64,000 nt of DNA from Elymus sibiricus (GCA_039707655.1 CM077676.1:376282114-376346113); one strand, 5' to 3'. Positions 34,009 to 45,370 are shown, counted from the first letter of the stretch. A program made the numbers and translations. Notes: a model not told the origin generated them from the letters alone.

Positions 34009-35366
34009 GTACATGGGTATGGGCACTCCCCTTGGCTTGTGCCAAGCTTGGGGGAGGTGCCCCGGTATCGTATCACCATCACTTTTATTATCTTTACCTA
34101 TTTTTAGTTTGATCCTTAGTTATTTCATGATTTAGTTGAATAAAAGTTTAGTATGATCTATTTTCGAGTGCTAGTTTCGTGATCTATCTATCTATGTAAT
34201 TGAGTTGAGAGTTATATAACAAAGAGTAGTTTGAGTTTTTGCTTCTTCACTTTCATGTTTCAATCCTAGCAAAGAAAATAATGAAAAAGATCATATGCTA
34301 ATCTTATGGAAAGTAATGACATTACATAAAGAAAAGTATAAGTGGTAAAATTTATTGAAGGTTAACAAGCATAGCATTAGTGAATGATGCAATTCATGAA
34401 AAAAATAATAAGGGAAGAGAAGATTCACGTGCAAATACACTATCTTGGACATCTTTTATGATTGTGAGCCCCCATTGAGTATTTTATGTCAAATTGTTGA
34501 CGTTGGATAAGGAAGACAACGTAATGAATTATGTTTGCTTATATTCACATAGAAGTTATATTGTCATAGATCCTCCAACATGTGGTGCTTGCCCGATATC
34601 TTTGCTAGCCAAAAATCCGCACCAAGTAGAGATACTGCTTGTGCATCCAAAACCCTTAAACCCAATTTCATGTCATGAGAGTCCACTATATCTACCTATG
34701 GATTGAATAAGATCCTTCAAGTAAGTTGTCATCGGTGCATAAAGCAATAAAAATTACTCCTAAATATGTATGAACTTTTATTGTAAGGGAAAATAAGCTT
34801 TGTACGAACTTGTGATGGTAAAGAAATAAAAGCGACGGACTGCATAATAAAGGTTGCTATCACAAGGGGCAATATAAAGTGACGTTCCTTTGCATTAAGA
34901 TCTTGTGCATCCAAAAACAAAAAGCGCATGACAACCTCTGCTTCCCTATGCGAAGGGCCTATCTTTTACTTTTATGTATTTACTTTTTATGCAAGAGTCA
35001 ATAGTGTTCTCCTCTATTCCTTTTTATTTTTCTCTTTTGCAAGCATCATGTGGTGGGGAAAGATCTAGGCACATATATCCAGTTGGATATGAGTGATCAT
35101 GAGTTATTATTGTTGACATTACCCTTGAGGACATAGTTTGTTAGTTTTCAAGAAAGTTTATGTCTTATACTTCGTTGTTGTGATGAATTGTTACTTGCTC
35201 ATGAGAAGATCTATGATAATGAATATCACTGTTATAATAATGATCATGATGCTACTATGTCCGTATTTTGTTTTTATCGACACCTCTCTCTCTCTCTAAA
35301 CATGTGGACATGATTATCGATATCGGCTTTCGCTTGAGGACAAGCGAGGTCTAAGCTTGGGGGAGT
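34009..35366 (+). other. Athila-like 3' non-coding region with PPT
   Basis: AT-rich with no gene. 'aagcttgggggag' appears twice: at about 34045-34058 after ORF3, and at 35353-35366 as the actual PPT before the 3' LTR. The first may be a second plus-strand priming site. Confidence 0.6.
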
Positions 35367-36893
35367 TGATACGTCCATTTTGCATCATGTTTTCCTACTG
35401 TTATTTATAGTGTTTTTAATCAATATAACACTTTGTGGAGTAATTCTAATGCCTTTTCTCTCTTAATATGCAAGATTTACATAAGGAGGGAGATTGCCGG
35501 CAGCTGGAATCCTGGACCTGAAAAAGCTATGTTAGAGATACATATTCTACACATCTCCAAATGAGCTGAAATTTCACAAAGATTTATTTTGGAATAAATA
35601 AAAAATACTGGAGAAAAGAAGTACCAGAGGGGGCCACCCAGGTGCCCACGAGGCACCAGGGCGCGCCATCCCCCCCCCCCCCCCCCGGCGCGCTCTGGTC
35701 GCTTGTGGGGCCCCTGGCCAGCCTTCGGTGCCCATTTTCTGGTATATAAGCCCATTTGCCCTAGAAAAATAAGGAGAAGACTTTCGGGACAGAGCGCCGC
35801 CGTCTCGAGGCGAAACTTGGGCAGGAGCACTTTTGCTCTCCGGTGGAGCGATTCTGCCGGGGATACTTCCCTCCGGGAGGGGGAAATCGAAGCCATCGAC
35901 ATCACCAACGATCCTCTCATCATGGGAGGACCAATCTTCATCAACATCTTCACCAGCACCATCTCATCTCAAACCCTAGTTCATCTCTTGTATTCAATCT
36001 TTGTCTCAAAACCTCAGATTGGTACCTGTGGGTTGCTAGTAGTGTTGATTACATCTTGTAGTTGATGCTAGTTGGTTTATTTGGTGGAAGATTATATGTT
36101 CAGATCCATTATGCTATTCAATACCCCTCTGATCTTGGACATGAATATGATGTGTGAGTAGTTACTTTTGTTCTTGAGGACATGGGATAAGTCTTGTCAT
36201 AAGTAATCATGTGAATTTGGTATTCGTTCGATATTTTGATGATATGTATGTTGTTGATTCTCTTAGTGGTGTCATGTGAACGTCGACTACATGACACTTC
36301 ACCATCTTTGGGCCTAAGGGAATGCATTGTGGAGTAGTAATTAGATGATGGGTTTCTAGAGTGACAGAAGCTTAAACCCTAGTTTATGCGCTATTCTGTA
36401 AGGGGCTGATTTGGATCCATATGTTTAATGCTATGGTTAGATTTATCTTAATTCTTCTTTCGTAGTTGCGGATGCTTGCGAGAGGGGTTAATAATAAGTG
36501 GGAGGCTTGTTCAAGTAAGAACAGCACCCAAGCACTGGTCCAACCACATATCAAATTATCAAAGTAGCGAACGCGAATCAAACAAACATGATGAAAGTGA
36601 CTAGATGAAATTCCCATGTGTCCTCGAGAACGCTTTGCTTATTATAAGAGAACCTTCCGGCCTGTCCTTTGCAACAAAAGGATTGGGCTACCTTGCTGCA
36701 CCTTAGTTACTATTGCTACTTGTCACTTGTTACAAATTATCTTGCTATCAAACTACTCATTACCGATAATTTCAGTGCTTGTAGAAAATACCTTGCTGAA
36801 AACCGCTTGTCATTTCCTTCTGCTCCTTGTTGGGTTCGACACTCTTACTTATCGAAAGGACTACGATTGATCCCCTATACTTGTGGGTCATCA
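35367..36893 (+). repeat. 3' LTR of the Athila-like element
   Basis: Complete, TGATACG...GTCATCA, 1527 bp. It carries the hairpin (35645-35667 with 35687-35709 around a C-run of different length from the 5' copy) and a TATA box at 35742-35750. Confidence 0.92.
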
Positions 36894-36898
36894 ATATC

Positions 36899-37152
36899 CT
36901 GGCTTAATAGGGATGATAGACTACTCATATCAATAAGGAATTCCTTCTTTTCCTGGAGCCCATTCGGAAAGAACTCCAAAGTTAAGCGTGCTCAGCTTGG
37001 ATAATTTCAGGATGGGTGACTGACCAAGAAGTTGCTCCCGGGTGCGCACGAGTGAGGACAAAGTGTGCAGGAAAGACTAGTATTGATCTGTGGGGCCAGT
37101 CTAGATCCCGCTAGGAGTAACGACCGCCGGCGGGTGTGTCCAGGGCGTTACA
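36899..37152 (+). repeat. Cassandra 5' LTR, main part
   Basis: With the 9 bases at 27259-27267 it gives 263 bp and aligns with 37349-37612. It ends GTTACA just before the PBS. Confidence 0.9.
36961..37052 (+). ncRNA. 5S rRNA-like sequence in the Cassandra 5' LTR
   Basis: It matches the plant 5S rRNA gene over its internal promoter: 'gaactcc.aagttaagcgtgct' with the A box near 36980-36991 and 'aggatgggtgac' of the C box from 37009, then 'gaagttgctcccgggtgcgcac'. Known Cassandra LTRs are transcribed by RNA polymerase III from these boxes. Here the spacer between A and C boxes is altered. This is not a genuine 5S gene. Confidence 0.75.
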
Positions 37153-37155
37153 AGT

Positions 37156-37167
37156 TGGTATCAGAGC
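37156..37167 (+). promoter_or_regulatory. Cassandra primer-binding site
   Basis: TGGTATCAGAGC, complementary to the 3' end of initiator tRNA-Met, three bases after the LTR end. Confidence 0.85.
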
Positions 37168-37348
37168 CGACCCTCGCGGTTACACGGATGTTTGCGGACA
37201 GGTGCGCGATCATGTTGTGCATGACGTTTGTGACCCGTCATGGCACACGGCATGGCACATGTGCCAGACTGGATGCACAGACGTATGTGCCAAGAGGGAA
37301 CGTTCCTGTGGCCCGACGAGGACATCGGTTCCTCTGAGTGGGGGTGTA

Positions 37349-37612
37349 TGTGATAGCCTAGCTTAATAGGGATGATAGACTACTCATATCAATAAGGAAT
37401 TCCTTCTTTTCCGGGAGCCCATTCGGAAAGAACTCCACAGTTAAGCATGCTCAGCTTGGAGTAATTTCAGGATGGGTGACTGACCGGGAAGTTGCTCCCG
37501 GGTGCGCACGAGTAAGGACAAAGTGTGCAAGAAAGACTAGTATTGATCTGTGGGGCCAGTCTAGATCCCTCCAGGAGTAACGACCGCTGGAGGGTGTGTC
37601 CGGGGCGTTACA
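37349..37612 (+). repeat. Cassandra 3' LTR with 5S-like sequence
   Basis: 264 bp, TGTGATAGCC...GGCGTTACA. 5S-like part at about 37421-37512: A box 'agttaagcatgc' (one base different from the 5' LTR copy) and C box 'aggatgggtgac' from 37469. Confidence 0.9.
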
Positions 37613-37617
37613 GCGAG

Positions 37618-38628
37618 CTTGTTCCTTTCCTCCTAGAGGGCGTCACGCTGTTTGACCAGCCCCTCCAGGTCGCCCTCCACCTCCACTACCCGGGCCGCGT
37701 GCTTCTCACCGGCCTCTTTTTCCTTTGCCAGGGCTTCGCTGGCCTGCCTTGCCGCAACCTTCTGCTGCTCGGCTTCTTGCCGAGCTGCTTGCAGCTTGGA
37801 CCGGAGCCTCTCAAGCTCCACGGAAGCAGCTGCAGTACATTCATAAAGCCTTTAGAGCTTAACGCAGTTGCATCCACACTTATCATATTACAATCAAATA
37901 ATCAAAGCTCTTGCTTACCTTGAGATTGCTCCATCTGCTTCTTAAGCAGATCCGCGTCCTTCTCGAACCGGTCGAGCTTATGGTTCAGCTCCTCCAACTC
38001 CCTCGAGGTGGAAGCTGAGATCGAGGCCGAAGCCTGCAAAAGGTTATATTAGCTTCCTCGGATGATTTGATCCCCTGGTCGGCTCTGTACATCCAACCAG
38101 GGTCTCGGGGGCTACTGTCCACACGTTTTTGATATACTATTTTTCCCTATAATCCCCGAGCAAGATTATTAAATCTACCTCGGGGCTTGGGGGCTACTGT
38201 GGTTATACTTGTAACAAGTCTATGTAGTATGCAATGTCTTCGGACATATCAAATTTTAATTATTCCCTAAAGACTATCGGACACATCTAGTGCTGAGAAC
38301 TTCTGCGCATGTATGCGATTCTAAAACAAAAAACTTAATTTGAGCTTACCTCAAAGCCTTCGAACAGGCCCTTAAAAGCCTCTCAAATACTGGCCTCTAC
38401 GGACCAGTAGTTCTTCAGCGCCGCGCCCAGAATAGCACGATGCTCGGTAACGATGGCGGAGCCCGTCAGGGCCGCCTCCATCTCTTCGGTCCATCCCATG
38501 GACACCTGCCCTCCGGCAGGTCAGGATGGATGGGTCACCTCGGCCCCCTCCATCAGCAAAGAAGCCGCCGTTGAGGCCGGCCACCGAGGTGGCTCTGGGA
38601 CAGCGGGAGCCGAGATTACCCGTTGTTC
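37618..38628 (-). pseudogene. Gypsy A antisense accessory gene, three exons between Cassandra and Gypsy B
   Basis: Minus-strand exons with good splice signals: 38628-38350 (GAG|GTAAGC donor), 38033-37919 (TTTGCAG acceptor, CAAG|GTAAGC donor) and 37829-37618 (TACTGCAG acceptor), the last running into the Cassandra insertion and resuming at 27258. Encoded pieces include EEMEAALTGSAIVTEHRAIL, AALKNYWSVEAS, RELEELNHKLDRFEKDADLL and a long charged coiled coil (MELERLRSKLQAARQEAEQQ). Stops: TGA near 38522, one near 38382 and TAG near 37636. A long coiled-coil protein of unknown role; homologous exons lie at 50692-51519 in Gypsy B on plus. Confidence 0.72.
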
Positions 38629-38633
38629 CCGCT

Positions 38634-39129
38634 TGTCGGTGTAAGAACCAGCAGACCTCGGGGTAGGGGGTCCCGAGCAGTGGATCTCGGATCGGTCGTA
38701 ACAAGGACAAGGGAGACGATGTTTACCCAGGTTCGGGCCCTCTTGATGGAGGTAAAACCCTACATCCTGCTTCTGTTTATATTAATGGAGATGTATCGAA
38801 TACAGAGTTGATCTACCTCGAGATCGTAATGTGTGTCTAACTTCTAGGGCTAGGTGAGCGATATTGCCTTTCCCCCCCCCCTTCTACAGGCTAAACCCTA
38901 TGGCTTATATACACGCCAGGGAGGGTATCTAGGGTTACAAAGTCGGTAACTAGTAGTAAGGCGGTTGGAAAGATCTTGGAGTATACGTCAAGTCTTCGGT
39001 AGAGACAGTCTCGATCACGCTTCTTATGTACGGCTTCCGGAGTCCATCTTGATCACGTACGAGGGCCCATTGGCCCAACCGAGGAGACGGGCTGGCTAGG
39101 TTAACACCCCCTAATCTAGGACACCGTCA
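38634..39129 (-). repeat. 3' LTR of Gypsy B
   Basis: It aligns with 62325-62817; plus-strand ends are TGTCGGTG and CACCGTCA. In element orientation this left copy is the 3' LTR. Confidence 0.9.
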
Positions 39130-39451
39130 GTAGCCCCTGAACTGATCTTCAATGCCGAAGTCGACGCCCTGCAATTTCCGGAGTCTTGGCTCGATAGACA
39201 AGTCCCCCTGCTTTATTCTCTGACCAGACTTAAAAACCTCGGCCAACCCTTAAAATTCCGTTGGGGCCCAATTTTAAATTTTGAGAACCGTGTCATCTAG
39301 GGAACCGGCCCCCTTTATGGAAAAAATGTCAAAGCGTCAGCCCCTTCTGCCCTTACTTAATAAATGCGTAGCCTTTGCTAGCGGCAATACGCATCCGCAA
39401 TCGCAGCAAAAAATCCCCCCTTTTCCCAGCCCAAGCTCAAGAGCCCGAACA
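39130..39451 (+). other. Gypsy B PPT and presumed 5' leader of the antisense gene
   Basis: The first bases (gtagcccctgaactg) are the PPT on minus. No gene. A TATA-like 'cttaataaatg' at about 39355-39365 lies 90 bases before the ATG at 39452 and could be the promoter of the plus-strand gene; weak evidence. Confidence 0.45.
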
Positions 39452-39887
39452 ATGGCGAGTGGTGGAGGATCGTCAAGGTGCCCTCACAGCCCTGATAGAG
39501 GGGACTGGGGGAGCTGCTCCATCGCGCGCCTTCAATTAGAGCGCTTGGCGATGCAAGGTTACCTGCCGGATGCGGATCTGGCCCCTACCCGTCCCGGACT
39601 AACGTCCATCGACGGTCAAGCCCACGTCTAGAATTGCCCTTCGCCACGAGGAGACGAGCGGGTATGCTTCGTGCCTTTCCTCCTCCGCGGCTTAGGGTTT
39701 CCAATCCACCCTTTCCTTCACGGCTCGCTGGAGTTTTATGGGCTGCAGTTACACCATCTCTCCCCGAATTCGATATTGCACATCACGGGGTTCATCGTGC
39801 TCTACGAGCTACACCTCGGCTGTCAGGTGCACTTCGGATTATGGCGAAAGTACTTCTGTATCGTGCCCCGCTCCTCGGCCGACAAGC
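39452..39887 (+). pseudogene. Gypsy B antisense accessory gene, exon 1 first part
   Basis: It opens with ATG (MASGGGSSRCPHSPDRGDWG) and runs to the insertion of the Copia-like derivative. A TAG at 39629-39631 is the only lesion. After it come the conserved residues RGDERVCFVPFLLRGLGFPI, PFLHGSLEFYGLQLHHLSPN and HFGLWRKYFC, characteristic of grass 'putative gypsy type transposon' proteins (PF04195-like). Despite the Pfam name no transposase activity is known to me. Translation continues in frame at 49695 once the nested element and one TSD copy are removed (SADK then LFVVGGAEV). It lies antisense to gag-pol of the same element. Confidence 0.78.
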
Positions 39888-41470
39888 TGAAAGCACATTT
39901 GCTCCCTTCGTGGTTTTGGTAATTCATAACAACATATATCTCATTGAACTAATGTCCATTCAAGTTAAAGATTTCAGGATGTTCAATGATTGGCATGGCA
40001 TGGACTAGAGATGTGGACCCCTCAAAATGCTAAGGACAAGGATTGGCAAAAGCTCAAGACTCTACATTTTTGGTTTAGTGATCCAAGATCACATTGAGTC
40101 CATAGGAAAGCCAATACTATTAAAAGGGGATGAGGTGTTGCTTAATGGTCTTTTTGCTCAAGTGCTTAGTAACAGTACTCCTAAACCCTCAACCACTCTC
40201 TCTACCCAAATATGTCCAAAACCTACATTCCAACTCGGCCCCACCGAAATTCTCTATCCGGCCCCACCGAGTTCATCCAAGACTTAGCCACTGCCAAAAC
40301 CCTAACAAATCGGATCCACCGAAATGGATCTCGGTCTCACCGAGATGGCCTTGCCAACTCTCTGTAATCGCTTGCACTCACTTCGGTCTCACCGAGTTTT
40401 GCAAATCGGCCTCACCGAGATGGGTTGCCAACTCTCTGTTGCCTTATTGCTTCACTTCGGTCCTACCGAGTTGATGCAATCGGTGCCACCGAGATGAGGT
40501 CTGCCCTAGCCATTGCACTTCGGTCCATCCGAGTTGTTCGTATCGGTCCCATCGAGATTCCTAAAGTTCATATCTTTTACACAGTTCGGTGCTACCGAGA
40601 TGATCGTTTCGGTGCCACCAGGTTGGGTCAAAAGTGTGTAACGGTTGGATTTTGTGTGGAGGCTATATATACCCCTCCACCACCTCCTTCTCAGTAAGGA
40701 GAGCCATCAGAACGTGCCTACACTTCCACCATACATTTTTTGAGAGAGAACCACCTACTCATGTGTTGAGATCAAGATATTCCATTCCTACCATTTGAAC
40801 CTTGATCTCTAGCCTTTCCCAAGTTGCTTTCCACTCAAATCCTTCTTCCACCATAGCCAAATCTGTGAGGAGTTGTTTGAGTGCTGGGAAGACTATCATT
40901 TGAAGCACAAGAGCAAGGAGTTCATCAACAACACACCGTCTATTACCTTTTAGAGAGTGGTGTCTCCTAGATTGGTTAGGTGTCAATTGGGAGCCTCCAA
41001 CATGATGTGGAGTTGAACCAAGCAGTTTGTAAGGGCAAGGAGATCGCCTACTTCATGAAGATCTACCCCGAGTGAGGCTAGTCCTTCATGGACGTAAGCC
41101 ATGGTGGAATAGACAAGGTTGCTTCTTCGTGGACCCTTCGTGGGTGGAGCCCTCCGTGGACTCGCGCAGCCGTTACCCTTCGTGGGTTGAAGTCTCCATC
41201 AACGTGGATGTACGATAGCACCACCTATCGGAACCACGCCAAAAACCACCATGTCTTCATTGCGTTTGAAATCTCCGATCCCCTCCTTTACTTACATATG
41301 CAATTATCTACTTTCCGCTGCTATACTCTTAGAATTGCATGTGTAGGGTGATGCTTGACATGTACTATTGCTAAAATCTGCCCACAATTAAAATCTGGGA
41401 AAATGTTAGGTTTTATTTGGTCAAGTAGTCTAATCACCCCCCCCCCTCTAGACATACTTTCGATCCTACA
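39888..41470 (+). repeat. 5' LTR of the pol-less Copia-like element, with CGGT...ACCG palindrome array
   Basis: About 12 copies of a 12-14-bp imperfect palindrome, tcggt(c/g)n(c/t)accga, at 40228-40625, then a TATA box (CTATATATACC, 40673-40683). Downstream are repeated 'cttcgtggac' and 'cttcgtggg' words near 41130-41190. Confidence 0.88.
40673..40683 (+). promoter_or_regulatory. LTR TATA box
   Basis: ctatatatacc, 50 bases after the last palindrome; repeated at 48880-48890 in the 3' LTR. Confidence 0.7.
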
Positions 41471-41472
41471 AG

Positions 41473-41484
41473 TGGTATCAGAGC
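41473..41484 (+). promoter_or_regulatory. Primer-binding site
   Basis: TGGTATCAGAGC two bases after the 5' LTR, complementary to initiator tRNA-Met. Confidence 0.88.
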
Positions 41485-41554
41485 TCTGGTCTCCTTAAGC
41501 CTTGATTTCCATTGCTTTGGTGATCATAGCCTTGGTTTCACAACCTAGGAGAGT

Positions 41555-43747
41555 ATGGCGTCTAGTGAGGGTAACTATCACCGTAGAGGTCCATATTTTG
41601 ATGGTACAAACTTTGCTAGTTGGAAACATAAGATGAAAATGCATATTCTTGGTCATAACCCTGCCATTTGGGTTGTTGTTCGTGTTGGCTTGCAAGGTGA
41701 CTTCTTTGAGGATGGCAAGGAATCGGATCGTGAGGCAACCCCGGAAGAATTGAAGATGTTGCAATACAATGCTCAAGCTTGTGATATTCTATTCAACGGT
41801 TTATGTCCCGAAGAATTCAACAAAATCAGCCGCCTCGAGAATGCAAAGGAAATTTGGGATACTTTGGTTGATATGCATGAGGGTACCGAGTCTGTCAAGG
41901 AATCTAAGTTGGATATGCTTCAAAGTCAACTTGACAAGTTCAAGATGAAGGATGGTGAAGGAGTCGCTGGGATGTACTCTAGGCTTGCTCTCATCACAAA
42001 TGAGATTGCCAGCTTAGGAAGTGAAGAGATGACCGACAAATTCATCATCAAGAAGATACTTAGAGATTTGGATGGAAAATATGATACCGTCTGCACATTG
42101 ATCCAAATGATGCCAAATTACAAAGATCTCAAGCCCACGGAAGTCATTGGAAGGATTGTTGCTCATGAAATGTCACTCAAGGACAAAGAGGAGCTGCACA
42201 ACAAATCAAGTGGTGCTTACAAGGCCTCAACCGATGCTCCAACAACTTCAAGTGACAAGCTAGTATCAAATGAAGAGATAAGCCTAATGGTGAAAAGGTT
42301 CAACAAGTTCTACAAGAACAAAGGGAAAGAAAGAAGCTCTAGCTCAAGACACTATGAGAGAAGATCATCAAGTCGTGACCGCAATTGCTACAATTGTGGG
42401 AAGCCCGGACACTACTCAAATGAGTGTACGGCTCCCTACAAGAAAAGAGACGAATCACCAAGAGGAATACATAGAAGAGATGAATCACCTCATAAGGAGA
42501 GAAGGAGTAGAGATGATCATTATGAACGAAGACACTCTCGAAGAAGTAAGGATTCGGAGAGGAAGGACAAGTCATTCAAGAGCTACACAAGAAGAACACA
42601 TCAAGCTCATGTTAGTGAATGGGTTGCCGGCTTCGACTCCGACAACCACTCCGAGAGAAGTTATCACTCCAACTCCGACTATAGTCAAGATGAAGGTGTT
42701 GCCGGACTTGCACTTGTGTCATCCAACTCCTACGATCTATTTGACTCACCCAATGAAAAAATTGGAAGATGCTTCATGGCAAAAGGCCCCAAGGTATCAC
42801 ACCCCGAGTATCTTGATTTCAATAGTGATGAAGATGATTTGCTTGGTGATGATGATTTACTTGTTGATAGGGCTAGTGATGTGAGCTATAATGAAAATGC
42901 TAGTAATCATGATAGTCAAGAGGAAACGAGTGACAATGCTATGAAGGAGATTGAGCGTCTAACTAAAGAACTAAATGCTCTTAAGTTAGATCATGAAACA
43001 ACTCAAGAGGATCATAGAGAACTTCTAAGAACTCATGAGAAGCTACGCTTCAAGAAGGTAAATTTAGAGCAAGAGCATGAGTTTCTTAAAGCTATCAATG
43101 ACGATCTTCGAAAGAAGAGTTATTCATATCTTGCCAAACATTTACTCTTGTCTACCTTTATGCCACAAGTTAAACCTAAGCAAACTAGCAACAAGGGTAA
43201 AAATGGTTCTACCTCTAGTAGTAACAATAACAATGCTAAATCCAATGTTGTTGCTTCTAGTAGTTCTATTGATTCCACTAATGATTCTCTTAGCCAAGTT
43301 ACACTTGAGCAAGAAAATATGCTATTGAAAGGAATTATATAAAAAGGTGTCTACAAGAGTCTTGCCGGGAGTAAACAATTTGAGGAAATTGTACGCAAGC
43401 AAGGAAGGCACCGGAAGAACAAAGGTGTTGGTTTTGAACGAAAGTTCAATGCCAATGGAGTTGAGTGGGAAGAAGATCAATACCCCAAGACGAAGTTTGT
43501 TCCTCAACAAAAGAAGTATGATCCTACTTCCTTCAAGGGAACAAAAGCTCAAGAAGATCTTCCACCACAAGACCACAAGCTAAAAGGCAAGGACAAGCTT
43601 CAAGAAGAGATTGATTCATTTGAAGAAGCTCCTCAAGCCATGGTCAAGTGGGTTCCCAAGACTTCATCAAGTTCTACTTCATCAAGTGCTACTACAACTC
43701 CAAGGATTCCCATCAAGTTGATGTGGGTCCAAAAGAAGAAGAACTAG
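41555..43747 (+). pseudogene. ORF1: Copia-type gag-like protein with CCHC knuckle, one stop
   Basis: The ATG at 41555 opens 595 codons to a TAA at 43340-43342. The frame then stays open for 134 more codons to TAG at 43745-43747, and the context (LLKGII, stop, KGVYKSLAGSKQFEEIVRKQ) suggests a Glu codon changed to TAA. Residues 12-220 are a UBN2/retrotransposon gag domain (FDGTNFASWKHKMKMHIL, AKEIWDTLVDMHEGTESVKE). A zinc knuckle follows at C278, C281, H286 and C291, then an Arg/Ser-rich stretch, an acidic stretch (about 420-470) and a coiled coil (about 470-540). It would bind element RNA and form particles. The length past the knuckle is unusual for Copia gag and ends in a basic tail rather than protease. 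Confidence 0.82.
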
Positions 43748-44560
43748 AGAGTTCTTGAGGGTGACTCCGCCAACAAACTTCACTCAAATTCTTTATGGCA
43801 AGAACTTGTGCAACCAACTTCCACATTTTGCACTAGTTCATGGAGTCACAAACCCTCTTGTTGGTAAGGCAAGGGACAAGGTATTCAATGCACTCATGGA
43901 CATCATATATGTGTATTTCACTCTATGTCTATGGATATCCTTGTATATTCCTTGTGTGGAACTAACCCATGTAGGTATTGAAAGCACAAAACTCCAAAGG
44001 ATTGCTCCCAACTCTTGATGGTCTACATCAACATTGAGCATCCACATCTTCAACATCTACATGAAGTCATCATCGACAAAACCCAAGGTTAGTTCATCCC
44101 TCTTAGGGGGATATCACATCTAGGGGGAGCTTTGCTCTAAGCAATTGAGCTAAAGCAACTCTAATGGTGTGAACACATTAATGCTTTATGTAAAAGTGGT
44201 AACCCCACTTGTGCTTAAACGATGAGTATGACCTATGATCAAATGTTCTCATTTGGCTCCTAAGTCAATATACTCATATATAGATGACCTAGTCATCGCC
44301 ATTGCTTGATAGATGCTAGAATTGGTTGTGCATGTTTGACACATATTTCATTTGCTATCTTATTGTGTGAGCATGTTGGTTTGCATGTTTTCATCATTCG
44401 AGGACATCCATTTGTTGTTTTGATTGTCTTCGTTTTTCTGGCCAAGTGGATGTACAAAAATGCCTAAGTACCTTCTCTAGCTATCTATGCTTTCTGGTCT
44501 CAAATTCTATTCTTGCTGCATCACAAAAATTGAACAAGTCATTTTTGGACCCTCCGGGTG
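43748..44560 (+). other. Internal region after ORF1, no pol
   Basis: No ORF with Copia pol motifs on either strand. Two 'aggggga' purine tracts occur near 44105-44128. It is probably 3' UTR of ORF1 and spacer. Confidence 0.5.
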
Positions 44561-44564
44561 AGGA

Positions 44565-45370
44565 GCACTCGGAGTCACCGATCTGAAAGGGCTGAACCTC
44601 CAAAACCTTCTAAATGATTTCGGCCGAACCAATTCACTCAAACTCGGTCCAACCGAAATCACTTAGATTGATCTAGGTTTTCCATCTCAGTGCTACCGAG
44701 TTGAACCATTTCGGAGCCACCGATGTGCTGACCTGCGTGCAGTAACACATATCGGTGCCACCGAGTTGTTCAACTCAGCGCCACCGACAGCGTACGGGTA
44801 TATATATATATATCGTGCGGACCGAACGGTTGAAATTTCTTGACCCCACTCGTTCCCGCTCCCTGTCGCTGCTGTCGCCCTCGTCTCCGGACATCGTCGT
44901 CGTCTCCAGCACGCTCTCGCCGCCGGATTCCGTCGCCGTCAACGGGAATCTCCTCCGCCGTTGCCGCCGTAGAGGATCTCCACCAAGTTAGGGTGAGATT
45001 TGATCCCTCTCATGCTCCCATTTCCGATTCAATGCATGATTGGACTGCCTGAATTCATCCCACGGATTGAGAACTCCTATTACACTGCAAACTCCATAGA
45101 TTAGATGCGAGTAAAAATTTTAGGTTTAAGTTTCCGCCGAATGCATCTCGGACCGACCGATTCGAAATTTTCGGTACCACCGATTTGGTCTCTGGCCATA
45201 GCACTAGTACGTCTCGGTGCCACCGAGTTGTACGTATCGGTGAGACCGAAAGTAAAATCTCAGTGAAACCCTAGCATCTCGGAGCCACCGAACCCCATCT
45301 CGGTCTGACCGAAATGGCGTGTAAGGTTTCTGTAGTGTGCTTCGGTATCACCAAAATGATCAACTCGGCC
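44565..45370 (+). promoter_or_regulatory. Second CGGT...ACCG palindrome array with TATA box before ORF2
   Basis: About seven palindromes of the LTR type (for example tatcggtgccaccgagttg) at 44565-44790, a TATA box gtatatatatatata at about 44798-44812, a GC-rich leader, then about nine more palindromes at 45140-45385. It mirrors the LTR order of palindromes then TATA. Confidence 0.65.

Larger units (their letters stand above)
27268..36893 (+). mobile_element. Athila-like Gypsy retrotransposon with truncated 5' LTR
   Basis: A perfect TSD, atatc (27263-27267 and 36894-36898), and LTR start TGATACGTCCATTTTGCATC at 27268 and 35367, ending gggtcatca at 36893. The 3' LTR is complete (1527 bp). The 5' LTR (27268-28538) lacks its last 250 bp or so, and the PBS and gag start are deleted too. 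The order gag, protease, RT, RNase H, integrase, then a sense-strand ORF3 and a PPT (gcttgggggagt) fits the Athila lineage. It sits 9 bp inside the Cassandra 5' LTR. Confidence 0.92.
27259..37612 (+). mobile_element. Cassandra-type TRIM retrotransposon with 5S-like LTRs, split by an Athila-like element
   Basis: Without the nested element it is about 730 bp. The 5' LTR is 27259-27267 joined to 36899-37152, the internal part is 37153-37348 and the 3' LTR is 37349-37612 (264 bp). LTR ends are TGTGAT...GTTACA. The PBS TGGTATCAGAGC is at 37156-37167, three bases after the 5' LTR, and the PPT gagtgggggtgta directly precedes the 3' LTR. The TSD is gcgag at 27254-27258 and 37613-37617. Both LTRs contain a 5S rRNA-like stretch, the known hallmark of Cassandra elements. 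There is no coding capacity, so it depends on other elements for mobility. It inserted into the antisense gene of Gypsy A. Confidence 0.9.

Noticed and set aside
36961..37512. 5S rRNA genes
   Set aside because: Only the promoter half matches, the centre is altered, and both copies lie in LTRs of a TRIM element with TSD, PBS and PPT.
40759..40986. Minus-strand ORF repeated in both LTRs of the pol-less element (also 48976-49203)
   Set aside because: It appears twice only because the LTRs are copies; no motif.
44798..44812. (TA)n microsatellite
   Set aside because: Short, and its position between the palindrome array and a GC-rich leader fits a TATA box better.
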